From assembly GCA_014529385.2 (NCBI GenBank), contig CM043958.1, positions 146,656,734 through 146,720,733 on the forward strand: a stretch of DNA of 64,000 nt. Reading direction: 5' to 3'. The notes under the pieces are model-generated. The model made no database searches and was not told the DNA's origin. It saw nothing but the letters and a program-made list of their open reading frames with translations. Each line of letters begins with the position of its first letter. Positions within the stretch are counted from its first letter, which is position 1. The translations under genes and the position numbers were made by a program. The stretch comes from Adiantum capillus-veneris. Its lineage: Eukaryota; Streptophyta; Polypodiopsida; Polypodiales; Pteridaceae. Positions 12,994-23,624 of this stretch are shown here, piece after piece.

Positions 12994-14751
12994 CTAACTG
13001 TACTGTAATCGTAGGAAGAATTGTAAGAAATCAAGCGACGATACACTGACAACAGTTTTGTTGTTCTTCTTTGGGACCCATTTCTTTGCGATTATTGGCT
13101 GTTTTGTTGCTGGCTCTCGTTTGGGAACCCATACTTGCCCGTGCTTCGTTTGTGTTTGAAGAGACTTCTTTGGGATCCACCTTTTTGTTGTGTGAGTCAA
13201 CAGTGGTTTTTGCTTCAACTCTTTTATGCTTGGTTGGGGACGGGATTCAGGCTTTGAAAGTTGATACTGTGGTTGTTTTGGAATCCAAATGAATTCCTGA
13301 CTTTTTCGTGCTTGAATCAACTTCGTTGGAGCCCAAACCTGAGTTGTGAAAGCTTGCAATTTTGTGATATTCTTACCCGTTCGTGCACGCTTTCCTTGTT
13401 TTTGTTTTGGTGTTGGATCTTGTGATTTGTCATTAGAGATCTTTGTCTTCTTGATCCATATCTGTTTTTGGCCGATCTGGCTTTTTGGTATCCAGATTTG
13501 TCGAGCTTTTTGGCTTTGACTTGTTGTCCTGTTCTTTTGACCTGTCATGGTTGTTGCTGAAGGGGTTGGTGATAGTGATGGCCTGAGTTGATGATAGGGG
13601 ATGTCGTAAGATTCATCACTATCGCTACTATCCTCGGCAAGGTTGACTTCTTGTACTTTCCCTTGATTTTTTGGCTGGTAGTGGAAAGTTACTGTCTGTT
13701 TGCTCGTGGGTGGTAGTTTCTTGGAGGACTTTTCTAGCCCATTGATTAGAGCATTGTTAGCTCGTTGCGCTGGTCGTATTCCTCCTAGCTGAGTCTTTGC
13801 ATCCTTATTAGGATCCATGTATGAGAATGCTTGTGGTGGCTGTGTCTTCACGGAGGACTTTGGAATCCACTTTTGATGCACTTTATTCGTGTAGCGATGA
13901 CATTGATTCCCGGGTCGTTGATCTTCTTGAAGCTCGAAGTGTTCTACAGAGTCATAGAACTCGTCATCTTCTTCATCTTTTGATTGTCCACATTTCTTTG
14001 TTTGCTCCTTATTTCGAGAGCTTTTTGATGTCTGGATCTCTTCGTTTTCCTGGATTACACTCACTGCAAAATAAGGAATGACATCATAGCCATTTTCATC
14101 ACAAAACTTTGTTGTGGGAGCATCCTCCACGGCGCACACGTCCAGAGTAGCCAAGATGTGTTCCCATCCAAAAGGCTCTAACTCTTCTTCAGGAAATGGT
14201 TCTGGGATATAGTCCATATCCTCTATAACCCGCTCTAGGATACATTCCTCAAGTTTCAAGCTACCACATTGTGAAGCTCCACACATCCACAGTTCTTTAG
14301 GCTTACCTAACCAAGCTGGAAGTTCTGATCCTGCTACTGTGGCACAATCAAACTTCTCAACCGGTGTTCTCATCACATCCCTATAGCTATGGTCCCTCAA
14401 GTTTATCTTTGTTATGGTTTCCATATGTCTCGGGTATATATGGTCATAACCCCAATCTTGGACCATTTTCAATTGTCGCATGAATGGTCTTCCCAGAATG
14501 ATGTCATAGTTGTTCTTCTTGCCAAAGTCAACAACAGCAAAAGTGTGTTCATATTCAATGCCACAAGAAGTAACAAGTACTTTTTCTAGCAGTCCTAGGG
14601 GCTTTTCCTTGTGTCCGTCTGCAAGCTGCAGGGTCATTCGTGTGGATATCAAGGCAGGTTTTCCCCATTTTTTCCAAACCTCTTTGGTTGCAATGGCCAC
14701 ACCAGCTCCACTGTCAAGGATTGCCATGGTTTTTACACCATTGAATTCCAC
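12994..14751 (-). CDS. Aspartic protease fused to a WxPK-repeat domain (element 1)
   Basis: The open frame is 585 codons. Residues 1-130 form a retropepsin-like domain, with ILDSGAGVAIA at the N-terminus carrying the catalytic D-S-G and an IILGRPFM block about 85 residues later, as in retroviral-type proteases that cut Gag-Pol. Residues about 130-270 are acidic and match the segment after the protease in element C (48,493-47,825). From about residue 305 the chain is basic and carries eight W-(I/V/A)-(P/K)-(K/T) motifs (KWIPK, IWIPK, IWIKK, VWAPT, IWIPK, RWIPK, VWVPK, KWVPK) spaced about 15-100 residues apart. In element C this repeat domain lies after integrase, so pol appears to have been deleted here and the ends fused in frame. 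The listed Met is internal to gag-pro, and the true upstream junction is frameshifted. The repeat domain's role is unknown. Confidence 0.8.
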   Translation of the reverse strand: MEFNGVKTMAILDSGAGVAIATKEVWKKWGKPALISTRMTLQLADGHKEKPLGLLEKVLVTSCGIEYEHTFAVVDFGKKNNYDIILGRPFMRQLKMVQDWGYDHIYPRHMETITKINLRDHSYRDVMRTPVEKFDCATVAGSELPAWLGKPKELWMCGASQCGSLKLEECILERVIEDMDYIPEPFPEEELEPFGWEHILATLDVCAVEDAPTTKFCDENGYDVIPYFAVSVIQENEEIQTSKSSRNKEQTKKCGQSKDEEDDEFYDSVEHFELQEDQRPGNQCHRYTNKVHQKWIPKSSVKTQPPQAFSYMDPNKDAKTQLGGIRPAQRANNALINGLEKSSKKLPPTSKQTVTFHYQPKNQGKVQEVNLAEDSSDSDESYDIPYHQLRPSLSPTPSATTMTGQKNRTTSQSQKARQIWIPKSQIGQKQIWIKKTKISNDKSQDPTPKQKQGKRARTGKNITKLQAFTTQVWAPTKLIQARKSQEFIWIPKQPQYQLSKPESRPQPSIKELKQKPLLTHTTKRWIPKKSLQTQTKHGQVWVPKREPATKQPIIAKKWVPKKNNKTVVSVSSLDFLQFFLRLQYS

Positions 14752-15474
14752 ACGAAGGGTGGTGTTTCCATCTTCCCCTCGTAATACTTGCCTACCTTGT
14801 TTAATGGCACTGGCCTAGTATTTAGTTGAGGCATTTCAAGCTCTTTGATGCCTTCCTCGATTCGAGTCATTGGGGTTCTTACACCAAATTTCTCTAGACA
14901 TTTACCCACATTAGCCCACATGTTTGGTCTTATTCTGAGCAACTCGTCTAACATATTGTACAGGTGAGTGGGTAGATAGAATATCTACTAGCCCCTTTGA
15001 ATCAATGGCCTTGTTGGGAGACAGTCTCTGTGATGGGACTGCAACCACATCTGACTTGGTCTCGTACTCTCCCATGTAGGACGGTAGTGTTCTTAGCGAA
15101 TGGGGTTGACTATCCATAGATTGTACAGATCCTTTGTTGCCCCAATACGATCGCACGTCTAGATTCATTTGAGATCCAGTCTCAAATTCCTCTATTGGTG
15201 GTGGAAACACTCCTCGTTCATCACCAGTCTTGTCTACTAGTCTTCTTAGGTCATCGGCTTCATTGGCCTCTCTGACTTGTTTCCACAATTCGTCAAGACC
15301 ATCTATCTCTTTACAATCCTCAGGTATAGCTTGGTGAAATCCCTCGGAAGAGTTATCCGTGGTATTCAGTACTATCCTTGGTTCTAATGCTGGGTCTTTG
15401 AGGTTTGGTCTGTGCTCATGACTAGAATCTGGCTCTTTTAGTTCCTGGTTCGGTGGGATTCTTTGTGTAGGCAT
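14733..15474 (-). CDS. Gag-protease linker of element 1
   Basis: Two overlapping minus-strand frames (14,911-15,474 and 14,733-14,954) connect gag to protease. They contain the phrase LRTLPSYMGEYE and a segment LLRIRPNMW...CLEKFGV, both of which recur in element C (49,166-49,240 region) and in the fragment at 23,625-23,903. This conservation across three copies supports real coding capacity. No catalytic motif is visible. The frame changes between the segments imply one or more indels or programmed shifts. I cannot tell which. Confidence 0.65.
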
Positions 15475-15489
15475 GACACGGACACATCC

Positions 15490-17011
15490 TCAGGTTTTGC
15501 AATGGGTGGGGGCTATTTGAATCATTTTCTGGCACATTTCAAACCTTTGCTTTTCTAGTTCCACATAGGGATATGTCATCCACCTGTGTTCTTGGGTTTG
15601 GTTGTTTTTGAGCCTCACATCATAGGCTTTCAAGAGGGCATCTAATGTCTCATTAACCTTCTCTGCCAACACAGATCCTCCTGAACTAGCACTTCTCGGT
15701 TTCTCATCCGTGGATGGTTCTTCTAGAGGTTCAAGCATCTGTGTAAGAGAAGGTGCCTCCTTTTCCTCATGTTGTTTTATCTTCTCTCGAGCTTCGATAA
15801 GCTTCTCAGCTAGGGATTTTTGCTCTCGTTCCTTGCGTGCTTTCATCCTAGTCTTTCTAGGTTTCCAACTATTTCGTTTGCTCTTGGTTTTATGACTAGG
15901 TGCGTCTGTCTTTGGTCCATCATCTGTCTTTGGACTCATGTCACTTTCCGTGTTCTTTGTCTGTGTATTCTCATCACCTTTGTTTTGAGCTTGTGCTCTC
16001 GTAACCACTTGAATTGGTACGACATTTTCATTTTCTGAGCTACTAGGTAGCTGAACAATCCCTAATACATTTGTCGTGATTTTTCTGATTTGGTTTGGTT
16101 TTTTCGGGCAATCGGGGATCAAGTGAGTGATGCCACACTCAAGACAATAGGAATTTACTTCAGTGATCTCCGTATGAGGACATTGTTTGACCAAGTGGTT
16201 GTCACTACTTTTGTGACAATGTGTCTCTGGTTGAGGATATTCTTTTAGCATTTCCTCTTGGCTATAAGCAAGCTTTGACCTAGATAAGCCGCTATTTGCA
16301 ATGAATCGCAATGTCCTTTCGTCCATTTCATACCTTCTTTCTTTCGACTGAAACCCAGGAGGTGGAGGTTGTACCTGCCTCACCACTCCCTGTGTTTCTC
16401 TCACATTTTGTGTTTCTACCACTTTGGTTGCTATACCACATTGTAGTTGGTACTGGCGTTGGTTTATTTGATGCTTCCATCATTGGCATGTATCTCATGT
16501 CTACTGGCATTCTAGCACCTGGCAGCAGAGGTTGTTGTCCTAAGACAAGCTGTGGCCTTAAAACTCCTACTGGTCCTGGCGCATTCCCCATAATGTATCT
16601 AGGTGGAGTAGGTGCTTCTGGAACAGGTTGTACATACCTCTCCCTAGAATTTTCCATGCTATAATAGCACTCTTCCTCCGTATGGTTCGTCCATTTTCTC
16701 TCAATTTCACACCACTTCGGCTCTCCCGAATCAGATCTTACAAGAGGAATCAACCTCTTGACCAAGTCGTCGATAAGCTTTTCTTGATCAATAGGTGCAA
16801 TTGGCTTGGCAATGGAATCACTTATTTGTGAAACACTGTGCTGAGAGGATGTGTCATCTCCTTGACTCTTTAAGTCCTTTTCTTTGTATGCTTCACAATT
16901 ATCCACTAGATAAAGAGCTTCTTTGATCAACTCATTTAGCGTCATCCTCCTTATCATATGCAGATCCTTCTGAAGGCCCGCATGTCTCATTCCTTGGATA
17001 AAGATCAACAT
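15490..17011 (-). CDS. Gag C-terminal half with zinc knuckles (element 1)
   Basis: Two minus-strand frames (16,328-17,011 and 15,490-16,422) cover the second half of Gag. The first has an LQKDLHM...LNELIKEALYLVDNC segment and a WCEIERKWTNHTEEECYY motif (C-x8-H-x5-C). The second has a histidine/cysteine pair and a knuckle YCLECGITHLIPDC (C-x2-C-x3-H-x4-C), then a VTRAQAQ phrase and a highly charged helix. The same order is seen in element C (51,103-49,659), so this is a family-conserved Gag. Knuckles normally bind the element RNA. The two frames overlap by about 95 bases, so the copy carries a frameshift. Confidence 0.7.
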
Positions 17012-17925
17012 TAGTCGTGCTTGCGTAGGTAATTCCGCTCTCGGACAGAGCTTAACATATCTCTTGAGCTGTAATGATGCTTTGCGTACTGATTCATTCT
17101 CTTTCTGTTTGAATCTATGGATTTGCGAGACCGTGTTGTGAGCAATGCCTTTTGGCGAGACTGTGTTATGCCTTTTGGCGAGAATTCTTCAATAAACTCC
17201 TCAAACAGCTCATCTAGGGTCTCAAAATCCCATTTTTCCACCGAGTCGAACCATGTACCTGCATCATCTTCTAGAGTCAAACCAAATCCCGCAAACTGTG
17301 TCGCAAAATTTGAAACTTCCTCTGCTCTAATCATTCTTCTAAAAGCCGTTACGTGATCTCTCGGATCTTTATCTCCGGAGTATTTCATGTTTACCCATTT
17401 CTGTACTTGTGATGGTCTAACTCGTCGATTGTCTACAAGTCTAACCAAAGACTCTCCCAATCCTTCTCTCGTTATCGCTCTTGAAGGGAATCCTGGTGGC
17501 TCTCTTCTTGGAATTCCTATAGGAATTCTCGTGTTTGGTGGAGGCATTTGTGGTCCTTCATTGACCAAATATCCACCTCTTTCTAGTACAGTCTGTGGAT
17601 TTGTGATTTCTACAACTCTGTATTCTCGTCCATACTTGTCGACAACTATAGATCTCCATTGACAGTCGACTCCGTATGTGTAGACATATAAGAGCTTGTA
17701 ATACGTTATCTCTTCTAGGTATGGATCTGAGCACCTATAAAGATTGACCTCATTGTCGTCAATGTATCTATATAGTCCTTCACTCTCATGACCAATCATC
17801 CAAACTCTCTCAACAAGACGGGTCTTTATCAATTGCAACTTTGGAAGATCCATTGTGGGAGGATATTCCTCTATCGTCGGGATGTCCAAGCTTGTGTAAG
17901 ATGCGTTTGAATCTAGGGTAGACAT
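17011..17925 (-). CDS. Gag N-terminal half (element 1)
   Basis: The open frame is 304 codons. Its Met at 17,925 follows the long leader, and no open frame extends upstream. Residues 180-265 fit a plant retrotransposon Gag core: KWVNMKYSGDKDPRDHV..., FAGFGLTLEDDAGTWF and LDELFEEFIEEF. The N-terminal GLYRYIDD...LYRC segment is matched by element C (gag from 53,275). Near 17,140-17,175 the phrase ATGCCTTTTGGCGAGA is present twice with a short link, a small tandem duplication that disrupts the frame into the next Gag segment. The product would assemble virus-like particles in the cytoplasm. Confidence 0.8.
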   Translation of the reverse strand: MSTLDSNASYTSLDIPTIEEYPPTMDLPKLQLIKTRLVERVWMIGHESEGLYRYIDDNEVNLYRCSDPYLEEITYYKLLYVYTYGVDCQWRSIVVDKYGREYRVVEITNPQTVLERGGYLVNEGPQMPPPNTRIPIGIPRREPPGFPSRAITREGLGESLVRLVDNRRVRPSQVQKWVNMKYSGDKDPRDHVTAFRRMIRAEEVSNFATQFAGFGLTLEDDAGTWFDSVEKWDFETLDELFEEFIEEFSPKGITQSRQKALLTTRSRKSIDSNRKRMNQYAKHHYSSRDMLSSVRERNYLRKHD

Positions 17926-20598
17926 GATTTATCAGCTTAAGAGATTTTGCTTGGTTCAAGTAGACTTAGTCCACTGTGTGCAAGTGCTTTGGTTAGGGAA
18001 AAGTCGAAACTATGTCCAAAACCGCAACCGTTTTGTCACAATTCTCACAAATTGTCGCGTTTAGACACCCCTAACTTGCGGATGTATTTTGAGGCCTCAA
18101 ATGACGTTTTTTTCCAAAGTTGAACTAAATGATTGCCATAGGCATACATTTAGTTCAAGTTTTGCTCTAAGATCTGTAAAGCCGCTCTCAGGCTACGTTT
18201 TGATATAAAAACCTTTCCGATCCGATACCGTTTGTGAAAGTTATGGCCAAAACAGTGAAATGCAGTTTAGAATGGTCAAAATGAGTCCAAATTCAATTTT
18301 GAAAAAAGATTTGGGATCTCTGTGACATTGTGAACACTCCTGTATGGTCAAAAGTACAGCTGGACCCTAAAACTGGCCTAGAGACATCCTACGCGTAGGA
18401 TGTCTATATGCTCAGAATTTAACAAAATTTGGTCTAGAGACTCCCCTTAAGTCCAACAACACAATGGTATGCTCAGAATTTCATTTGGACCTAAAAATGG
18501 CCTTGAGACATCCTACGCGTAGGATGTCTTCTTGCTCAGAATGACTTGAAATTTTCACCCCAGCTTCTCCTTAATGTGTTGATCACAGTGGTGTGCTCAT
18601 AAGTTGGTTTGGAGTCCTAAATCAAGCTGGAGACATCCTACGCGTAGGATGTCTAACTGCTCAGATTTTGTCCAAACTTGATCCCAAGATTCTCCTAGTG
18701 CTCTGCAACCCAATGGTATGCTCAAAATTGAATTTGGATGCCAATAGATCAAGATTTGGGCTGCATAAGCTCTTAGTGCACTCCAAGAGTAGGATGTCTG
18801 AAAATTCTTGTCTTTGCTTGGTAAATAGGCCAAACAAGGTCCAAATTCACTTTTGAAAAAAGTTCTGGAATCCTTGAGACACTTAGAACCTGCCTATATG
18901 GCCAAAGTAGAATTTTGACCACTTTATGACCCTGGAGACATCCTACACGTAGGATGTCTTTTTGCTCTGTTTCAGCTCAAACTTGCACTGTAGCTTCCCC
19001 TTGATGTGCTAAGCTCACAGCTATTTTTACTTTTTGATTCTAACACCTATAGGTTGGTCAAATGATCAAGAATCTGTTCCAAAAGTCTGATGTCTGTTCT
19101 GATGAATTCACCAGTCAAATCAACTCCAAACTGGACCAAATTTGCCTAGGAGGCTTATCTAAGGCTATACGACAGCATGGTATGGTCATAGTAGAATTTT
19201 GGTTTCAGAATCATGTAGGAGACATCCTACGCGTAGGATGTCTTTTTGCTCAGAATGAACCCAAACTTGAACCACAGACTCTCCTTAAGGTGTTGATCAC
19301 AGTGGTATGCTCAAAGGTTGATTTGGAGTGCTAAATCATGGTGAAGACATCCTACGCGTAGAATTGCCCCAAACTTGAGCCACAGCTTCCCCTTGATGTC
19401 AGCAACCCAATGCTATGCTTAGATTTTAATTTGGATGTCAAAAGACTCCAAAACTAGCTATCCTTGCCTTTTTCAGTCAAAAATGCTAAAGTCTGTTCAG
19501 TCTTCCTTTCACTGACCCAAATGAGATGAAATTTATCACATGCACTCAATACAACATTTAGAACATGCCTTTGGAGTCATCCTATGGTTTGGTCTCAAAA
19601 TTAGACCTTGGACACAATTTGGGTAGGATGTCTGACCATTCTCGTCTTTTGGCTTTGATCTGTCAAAATTTGGTCAAATTTTCACTTTCCAGGTGAAAAT
19701 AGGGTAGAACCTACCTTCTAAACACACTGGTAACCTCAGATTTTCAAAAAAGTGCCCAGATCACCCTGTAGACATCCTACGCGTAGGATGTCTACTGCTT
19801 ATTTTTTCAGACTGAAGTGTCGCTGATGCTTCCTTATGCTCTCAGCAAGTGCAAGTATGCTTCACAATTGCAAAAACATGGAAAAATCACTCAATTTAAG
19901 CCTTTTCTGAAAGTTTACGTTTTTTGACTCCGCCTTTTGGCTTTTGGTCAACAAAAATAGGGAAAAACACCCAAGTCAACATGTTACTAGGGTAAAACCT
20001 ACCCTCTGAACACACTGGTGTAGTCAGAATTTTCAAATTTGGTCTCCAGAATCCCCTTGAGACATCCTACGCATAGGATGTCTATGTTTACAGAATTGCA
20101 GGTTTTCTTCACAAAACCCTTGCAAATGCTCTTTTAAATGCACAACATCAGTCAGTCATACAAAAATATCCACAAAAGCTTGTTTAATGCATTTTTACCC
20201 TCAAAAGCACACTTTTCCGTGATTTCAAATGCAATCAAGCACTAATTCAGTTTTGAATAGCTCTACATCAGAATCGGATCACTTACCTAAAGCTACTCCT
20301 ACAAATCATATGGGGTTTTGCATCTATGAGTAGAAAAACGCTTCACTGCCACACACGGACTAGTAAACGCTTTTATCACCTCACAAATCACTCGACCACC
20401 GACAACTACTCTAATCCACAGATCCTAACTAAACCTATCTAGTCGCAAACCCTCGGCAAGACACACGCTTCCTGGCTATCCACTTGATCGCGGAATATCC
20501 TCTTCCGGATCCAATTAATAAAAACGCTTTTTTTAGCCGAAACTAAATCAAGCAACCATCACACGAGTGTTAGTAGGAAACCTACTTAGGTCCTTGTG
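17926..20598 (-). other. Long 5' leader of element 1 with palindrome array
   Basis: 2.7 kb between primer site and gag start, without a gene. It contains seven intact or one-mismatch copies of ACATCCTACGCGTAGGATGT (within 24-nt palindromes starting 18,382; 18,506; 18,631; 18,936; 19,220; 19,770; 20,060). Partial copies lie near 18,775, 19,345 and 19,610. Around each copy the text is loosely repeated ('TGCTCAGAAT', 'CTTCCCCTTGATGTG', 'GGTATGCTCA'). Intervals are 124, 125, 305, 284, 550 and 290 bp, with partial copies filling the gaps. Confidence 0.9.
18382..18405. repeat. Palindrome copy 1 (ACATCCTACGCGTAGGATGT core)
   Basis: A perfect 24-nt palindrome, identical to copies starting at 18,506, 18,631, 19,220 and 19,770 and to element B copies at 40,435, 40,720 and 41,290. 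One-mismatch copies start at 18,936, 20,060 and 41,005. Confidence 0.95.
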
Positions 20599-20616
20599 TC
20601 CCCGGCAGCGGCGCCA
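20599..20616 (-). promoter_or_regulatory. Primer-binding site, tRNA-Asp type (element 1)
   Basis: On the minus strand TGGCGCCGCTGCCGGGGA follows the 5' LTR after one base. It complements the 3' end of plant tRNA-Asp with one mismatch. This primer is known from Athila/Tat-like gypsy elements. Confidence 0.8.
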
Positions 20617-20617
20617 A

Positions 20618-21569
20618 TGTTGGAGGAGCAACTCACACACCCATGAAGTGCATGCAAGCACTACCTAGATCAACATAATGTCAATCGAGGACACAGATGA
20701 CACGATAGGCACACGGAGGAAATCTCTTTAGCTTGTCAGGCTGAGACCATCCTACACATACAACACTCTGGAAGGCCAACTATACCACAATCAAGAACCT
20801 CACTGCTCTCAACTACACCACCTATCCACATACACATACGGAAGGTAACTCACTTAATCATGCCAGATTCGTACGAAACTTAAGGAACACCATCCCCTCA
20901 CTAGGATACACCTGTCCCTAAGCTTCTACACTCAAAACCCTCACTCTAACCCATCTGCGGAAAACGCGTAGGATGACATAGCAGAATTTTGAAAGTGCCC
21001 GAAACTGAAATTTATGAGTACCTATGTGTAGCTTATGTCGTCACGATTCTATAGACTACTAACACGCAGAAAACAGACATCGTTTGATACACTTATGGCA
21101 ACAAATAGCTCGTAGATGCATCGGCATGTGCGCTTTGTCTCGCGTGGAATGCTTGGCGTTGTCGCGTAGCTCTCCTCGAGCCTACAACAATGGTGCAGTC
21201 GGATCTCCAATGTGTTGAGCGAGCCGGGCGTAGCTAGAGGATAAAGCTCACACTCACTCTCTTTCTCTCTCACATAGTAGACGGCAGCGCTAAAGTTTTG
21301 ATTATGATTAAAGTCTCCCTTTACAAAATGACCTAGGTACCTTATATACTAAGGCTACCTTAGGTTTAACCAAAAATGGGGTTGAAAGGGTCAAATGGCT
21401 TTGTATTTACAATCTGGAAGTTCCATTGCACCCCGGCTTCTGAAACTAGAATAACTACTCATTACAAATGACGTTTATAGCCATAATCTGCAGCATTTCA
21501 TAACTCGCAAAAGATAAGACTTTGGTACGAAACTTGAGTTGCGTTGTGTTGTTGACCCAGCGGTCAACA
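20618..21569 (-). repeat. 5' LTR of element 1
   Basis: 952 bp, TGTTGGAGGAG...GGTCAACA, matching 10,423-11,292. It contains a TCTCTTTCTCTCTCAC tract and a half-palindrome ACGCGTAGGATGACAT near 20,970. It is followed by the target duplication CCCTT. Confidence 0.92.
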
Positions 21570-21574
21570 CCCTT
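21570..21574. repeat. Target-site duplication CCCTT (right)
   Basis: Matches 10,418-10,422. Confidence 0.9.
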
Positions 21575-22190
21575 GTTTCAGTTTCTTTAGAGGATATCAC
21601 TATGATCTTTGGTGCCCTGCCTTAGTCACCTTATCCCCAAATTTTTGAACATTGATGTGTATTGGAGCCAGGTCTACCTAATAGAGGAAGTGCCATACAT
21701 ACTAGGCTTTAAACATATTTTTGGATTTAGCTTTATCCATCTGTTGCACCATACTAGTATGTAAGAACTGACTGATATTGATAGTGGCCTCTGGGTTCTA
21801 GAAAAAATCCAGTAGCATGGCAAATAATTTTTGAGAGAGATACGTCGGGTTATTCTTTAGGCTAATAGTTTTTGCAATGAATCTATACATTGAAGTATAT
21901 TCTAGTGCGGCTATGAGATTTCTCTCTGCACCATCCTTGCGCTTCTTCCTGGTTTGATTATCCTCCTTCAAAAATTTGATGACCTCATCAGATGCGGCCG
22001 GTGTGGGTTTTAGTGCATCTGGAATTTTGACCACTTGGGCCAACTCACCTGCTGTCAGTTCTAGTGTTATGCACCATTCATCACTATTTGTGCCCTTGTC
22101 AATTTGATATGTAGCTAATGCTTGCTATGTGATTCCTACATCAAAGGGTAGTGATGTGCCTCTACTACCACCTCTAGATGCCATAGTTTT
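21575..22190 (-). pseudogene. 5' part of the retroelement ORF split by element 1
   Basis: The minus-strand reading starts with a MASRGGSRG-like Met near 22,180 and runs to the insertion point with several stops. The longest open piece, 21,798-22,043, encodes a charged, helical segment. A following NISQFLHTSMVQQMDKA phrase resembles in layout the NYAAYIHDNLVKM part of the element B ORF (39,457-40,269), suggesting a distant relative of that protein family. This similarity was judged by eye only. The ORF continues on the far side of element 1 at 10,417. Confidence 0.4.
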
Positions 22191-22748
22191 AACATATTCT
22201 ACTTTCTCTCTTGAGACACGTATTTGGAAATCTTTCTGTGTGCTACGGCTCCTGTGGATTTTGTAACTGAGGCTTTCAAGATCTCAACTTTGGCGGACAT
22301 AGTGTCTAATGTTGCTTGCATTTTCTCTGAGGTTTTCTATCTGCCCATACACGACTCAGACGAGCAGGTTTCTGTAGAAGATGACTTACTTGTAGTGGTA
22401 AAATCTCCGTATAGAGAGCACAAGGATCCGTTTTGCTGCAGCTATTGAGGAAGTGGTTTGTGGCAAAGAGAGTTTCTACTGCAAGCTTGAGGAAATTTTT
22501 GCAGGTTGTGATGCAACTGGAACATGAGGATGCGAGTAAAGTGAAGATAACCCCTTGCATAGTTATATGCATGTAGAAGGTGGGAACAAACTCTAGTAGG
22601 AAGTTGGCGGATACCAAAAGCAGTAACCAGAGAGTTACCATGGTAGCTGGTAGTGCACAATAAGTCAGAACATATCCATCCCATTCCATTTTGGCGATCA
22701 CGGTGGTTTGAGCTAAGTTTCTCTTAGACAGACGGACTACCTCCCAGC
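22191..22748 (+). other. Probable LTR/leader end of a decayed gypsy element
   Basis: The last 80 bp before 22,749 repeat the sequence before the primer site at 4,517. The stretch therefore probably includes the end of a 5' LTR on the plus strand. Its left boundary is not visible. The minus-strand open frame here (22,306-22,815) has no recognisable features and crosses the primer site, so I regard it as spurious. Confidence 0.45.
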
Positions 22749-22760
22749 TGGTATTAGAGC
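22749..22760 (+). promoter_or_regulatory. Primer-binding site (tRNA-iMet type)
   Basis: TGGTATTAGAGC, one mismatch from the plant initiator-Met site TGGTATCAGAGC. A Met codon at 22,775 opens a gag-like reading 14 bases later. Confidence 0.75.
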
Positions 22761-22774
22761 TACTACATACAACA

Positions 22775-23320
22775 ATGACGCCCAAAAGGAGCACTCGAGG
22801 TCGACGACCAACCACTTAATTCAAGGAGAACCCAGATTGAGTAAGCTCGATTCCAAAAGAGTCAAAGCTAGGATTTGACACTGATCAGCAACATGGAAAT
22901 GAGACTCTGGTCGCTCGAGGATAGGGCACTATTGAGGAATCACGGGATTCATAGCATTCTAGTCATTCCAGCGAAGGAGGGTTGACCGAGCTAAGAGGAG
23001 GAGTAGGTCTCATGGGTCTCAAAAAAGGTCACAAACATACTGATGAAAGCGAAGGAAGCATACAAAGCGATTGAACATCACATAAGCCGACTAAGATTAT
23101 AGTAGAAGATACAATTTTAGAGACAGAATAGAAAATTATGATGTCGACATTGACCATTATAGTAAGAAGAAATCCAAAGACAAAAAGCTAGTACACAAAA
23201 CTAGAGCCAATGAAAGCAATGAACATTCCAACAATGTGAAGATTTCTTTCTCAATATTCAAAGGTAGAAAAAGGGATGATCCTGACATACAGATTCAAGG
23301 GGGATGGTTATGGAGTGAGC
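22775..23320 (+). pseudogene. Decayed gag start of a gypsy element
   Basis: The plus-strand reading from ATG 22,775 begins MTPKRSTRGRRPTT and then hits stops. The later segments resemble 4,590-4,900: a bipartite charged region, a phrase with 'IVRRNPKTK', and a KVEKGMILTY frame-shifted counterpart of 'KEGKKDDPD'. The gag is cut off near 23,310 where unrelated sequence begins. No pol remains. Confidence 0.5.
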
Positions 23321-23620
23321 TCAACAGAGTGAGATTTTTTTTTTCTTTTTGAGGGCCACCACCACTACATCCCATTACCACCCCTTAGCACCCATTGCCA
23401 CCACCACCTAAGTCCATATTGGTGGTTAGTGGTGCTAGCTTACTGCCAACATCAGCTGCTCCTAATACTACCACCACCGCCCATTGCTGCCCCTCCCACC
23501 ACTGGAGTAGCCGAGGACCTCCTCTCTCTCTCTCTCACACACACATACCATGTCTCTGTCTTGCTGAATCTCTAAAGCACTTAATTGATTTTGAAGTAGC
23601 TCAGATTTTTGAAAGTCTTG
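23321..23620. other. CA-rich filler with a (TC)/(AC) tract
   Basis: C/A-rich sequence (CCACCACC runs and TCTCTCTCACACACACA near 23,525-23,545). No gene is recognised. Confidence 0.5.
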
Positions 23621-23624
23621 AACC

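Larger units (their letters stand above)
10423..21569 (-). mobile_element. Element 1: complete Ty3/gypsy-like LTR element lacking RT/RNase H/integrase
   Basis: The element is 11,147 bp and transcribed on the minus strand. Its ends are related LTRs (10,423-11,292 and 20,618-21,569) with TGTT...AACA termini, flanked by the 5-bp duplication CCCTT. Going along the minus strand it has a 5' LTR, a tRNA-Asp-type primer site (20,599-20,616), a 2.7-kb leader with palindrome repeats, gag (17.9-15.5 kb), protease fused to a WxPK-repeat domain (14.75-12.99 kb), a 1.7-kb 3' untranslated part, a purine tract and the 3' LTR. No RT, RNase H or integrase motif occurs between protease and LTR. It is presumably non-autonomous and could have been mobilised by a relative such as element C. 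Its gag is broken by frameshifts, so it is not a freshly active copy. Confidence 0.9.

Noticed and set aside
18593-19334. Open frames with a repeated DILRVGCL peptide in the leaders of elements 1 and B
   Set aside because: The peptide is just a translation of the DNA palindrome and appears in both strands and several frames. No start or codon bias supports a protein.
22306-22815. Minus-strand ORF of 169 codons
   Set aside because: It crosses a primer-binding site and the start of a plus-strand gag and has no domain, so it is a chance frame.
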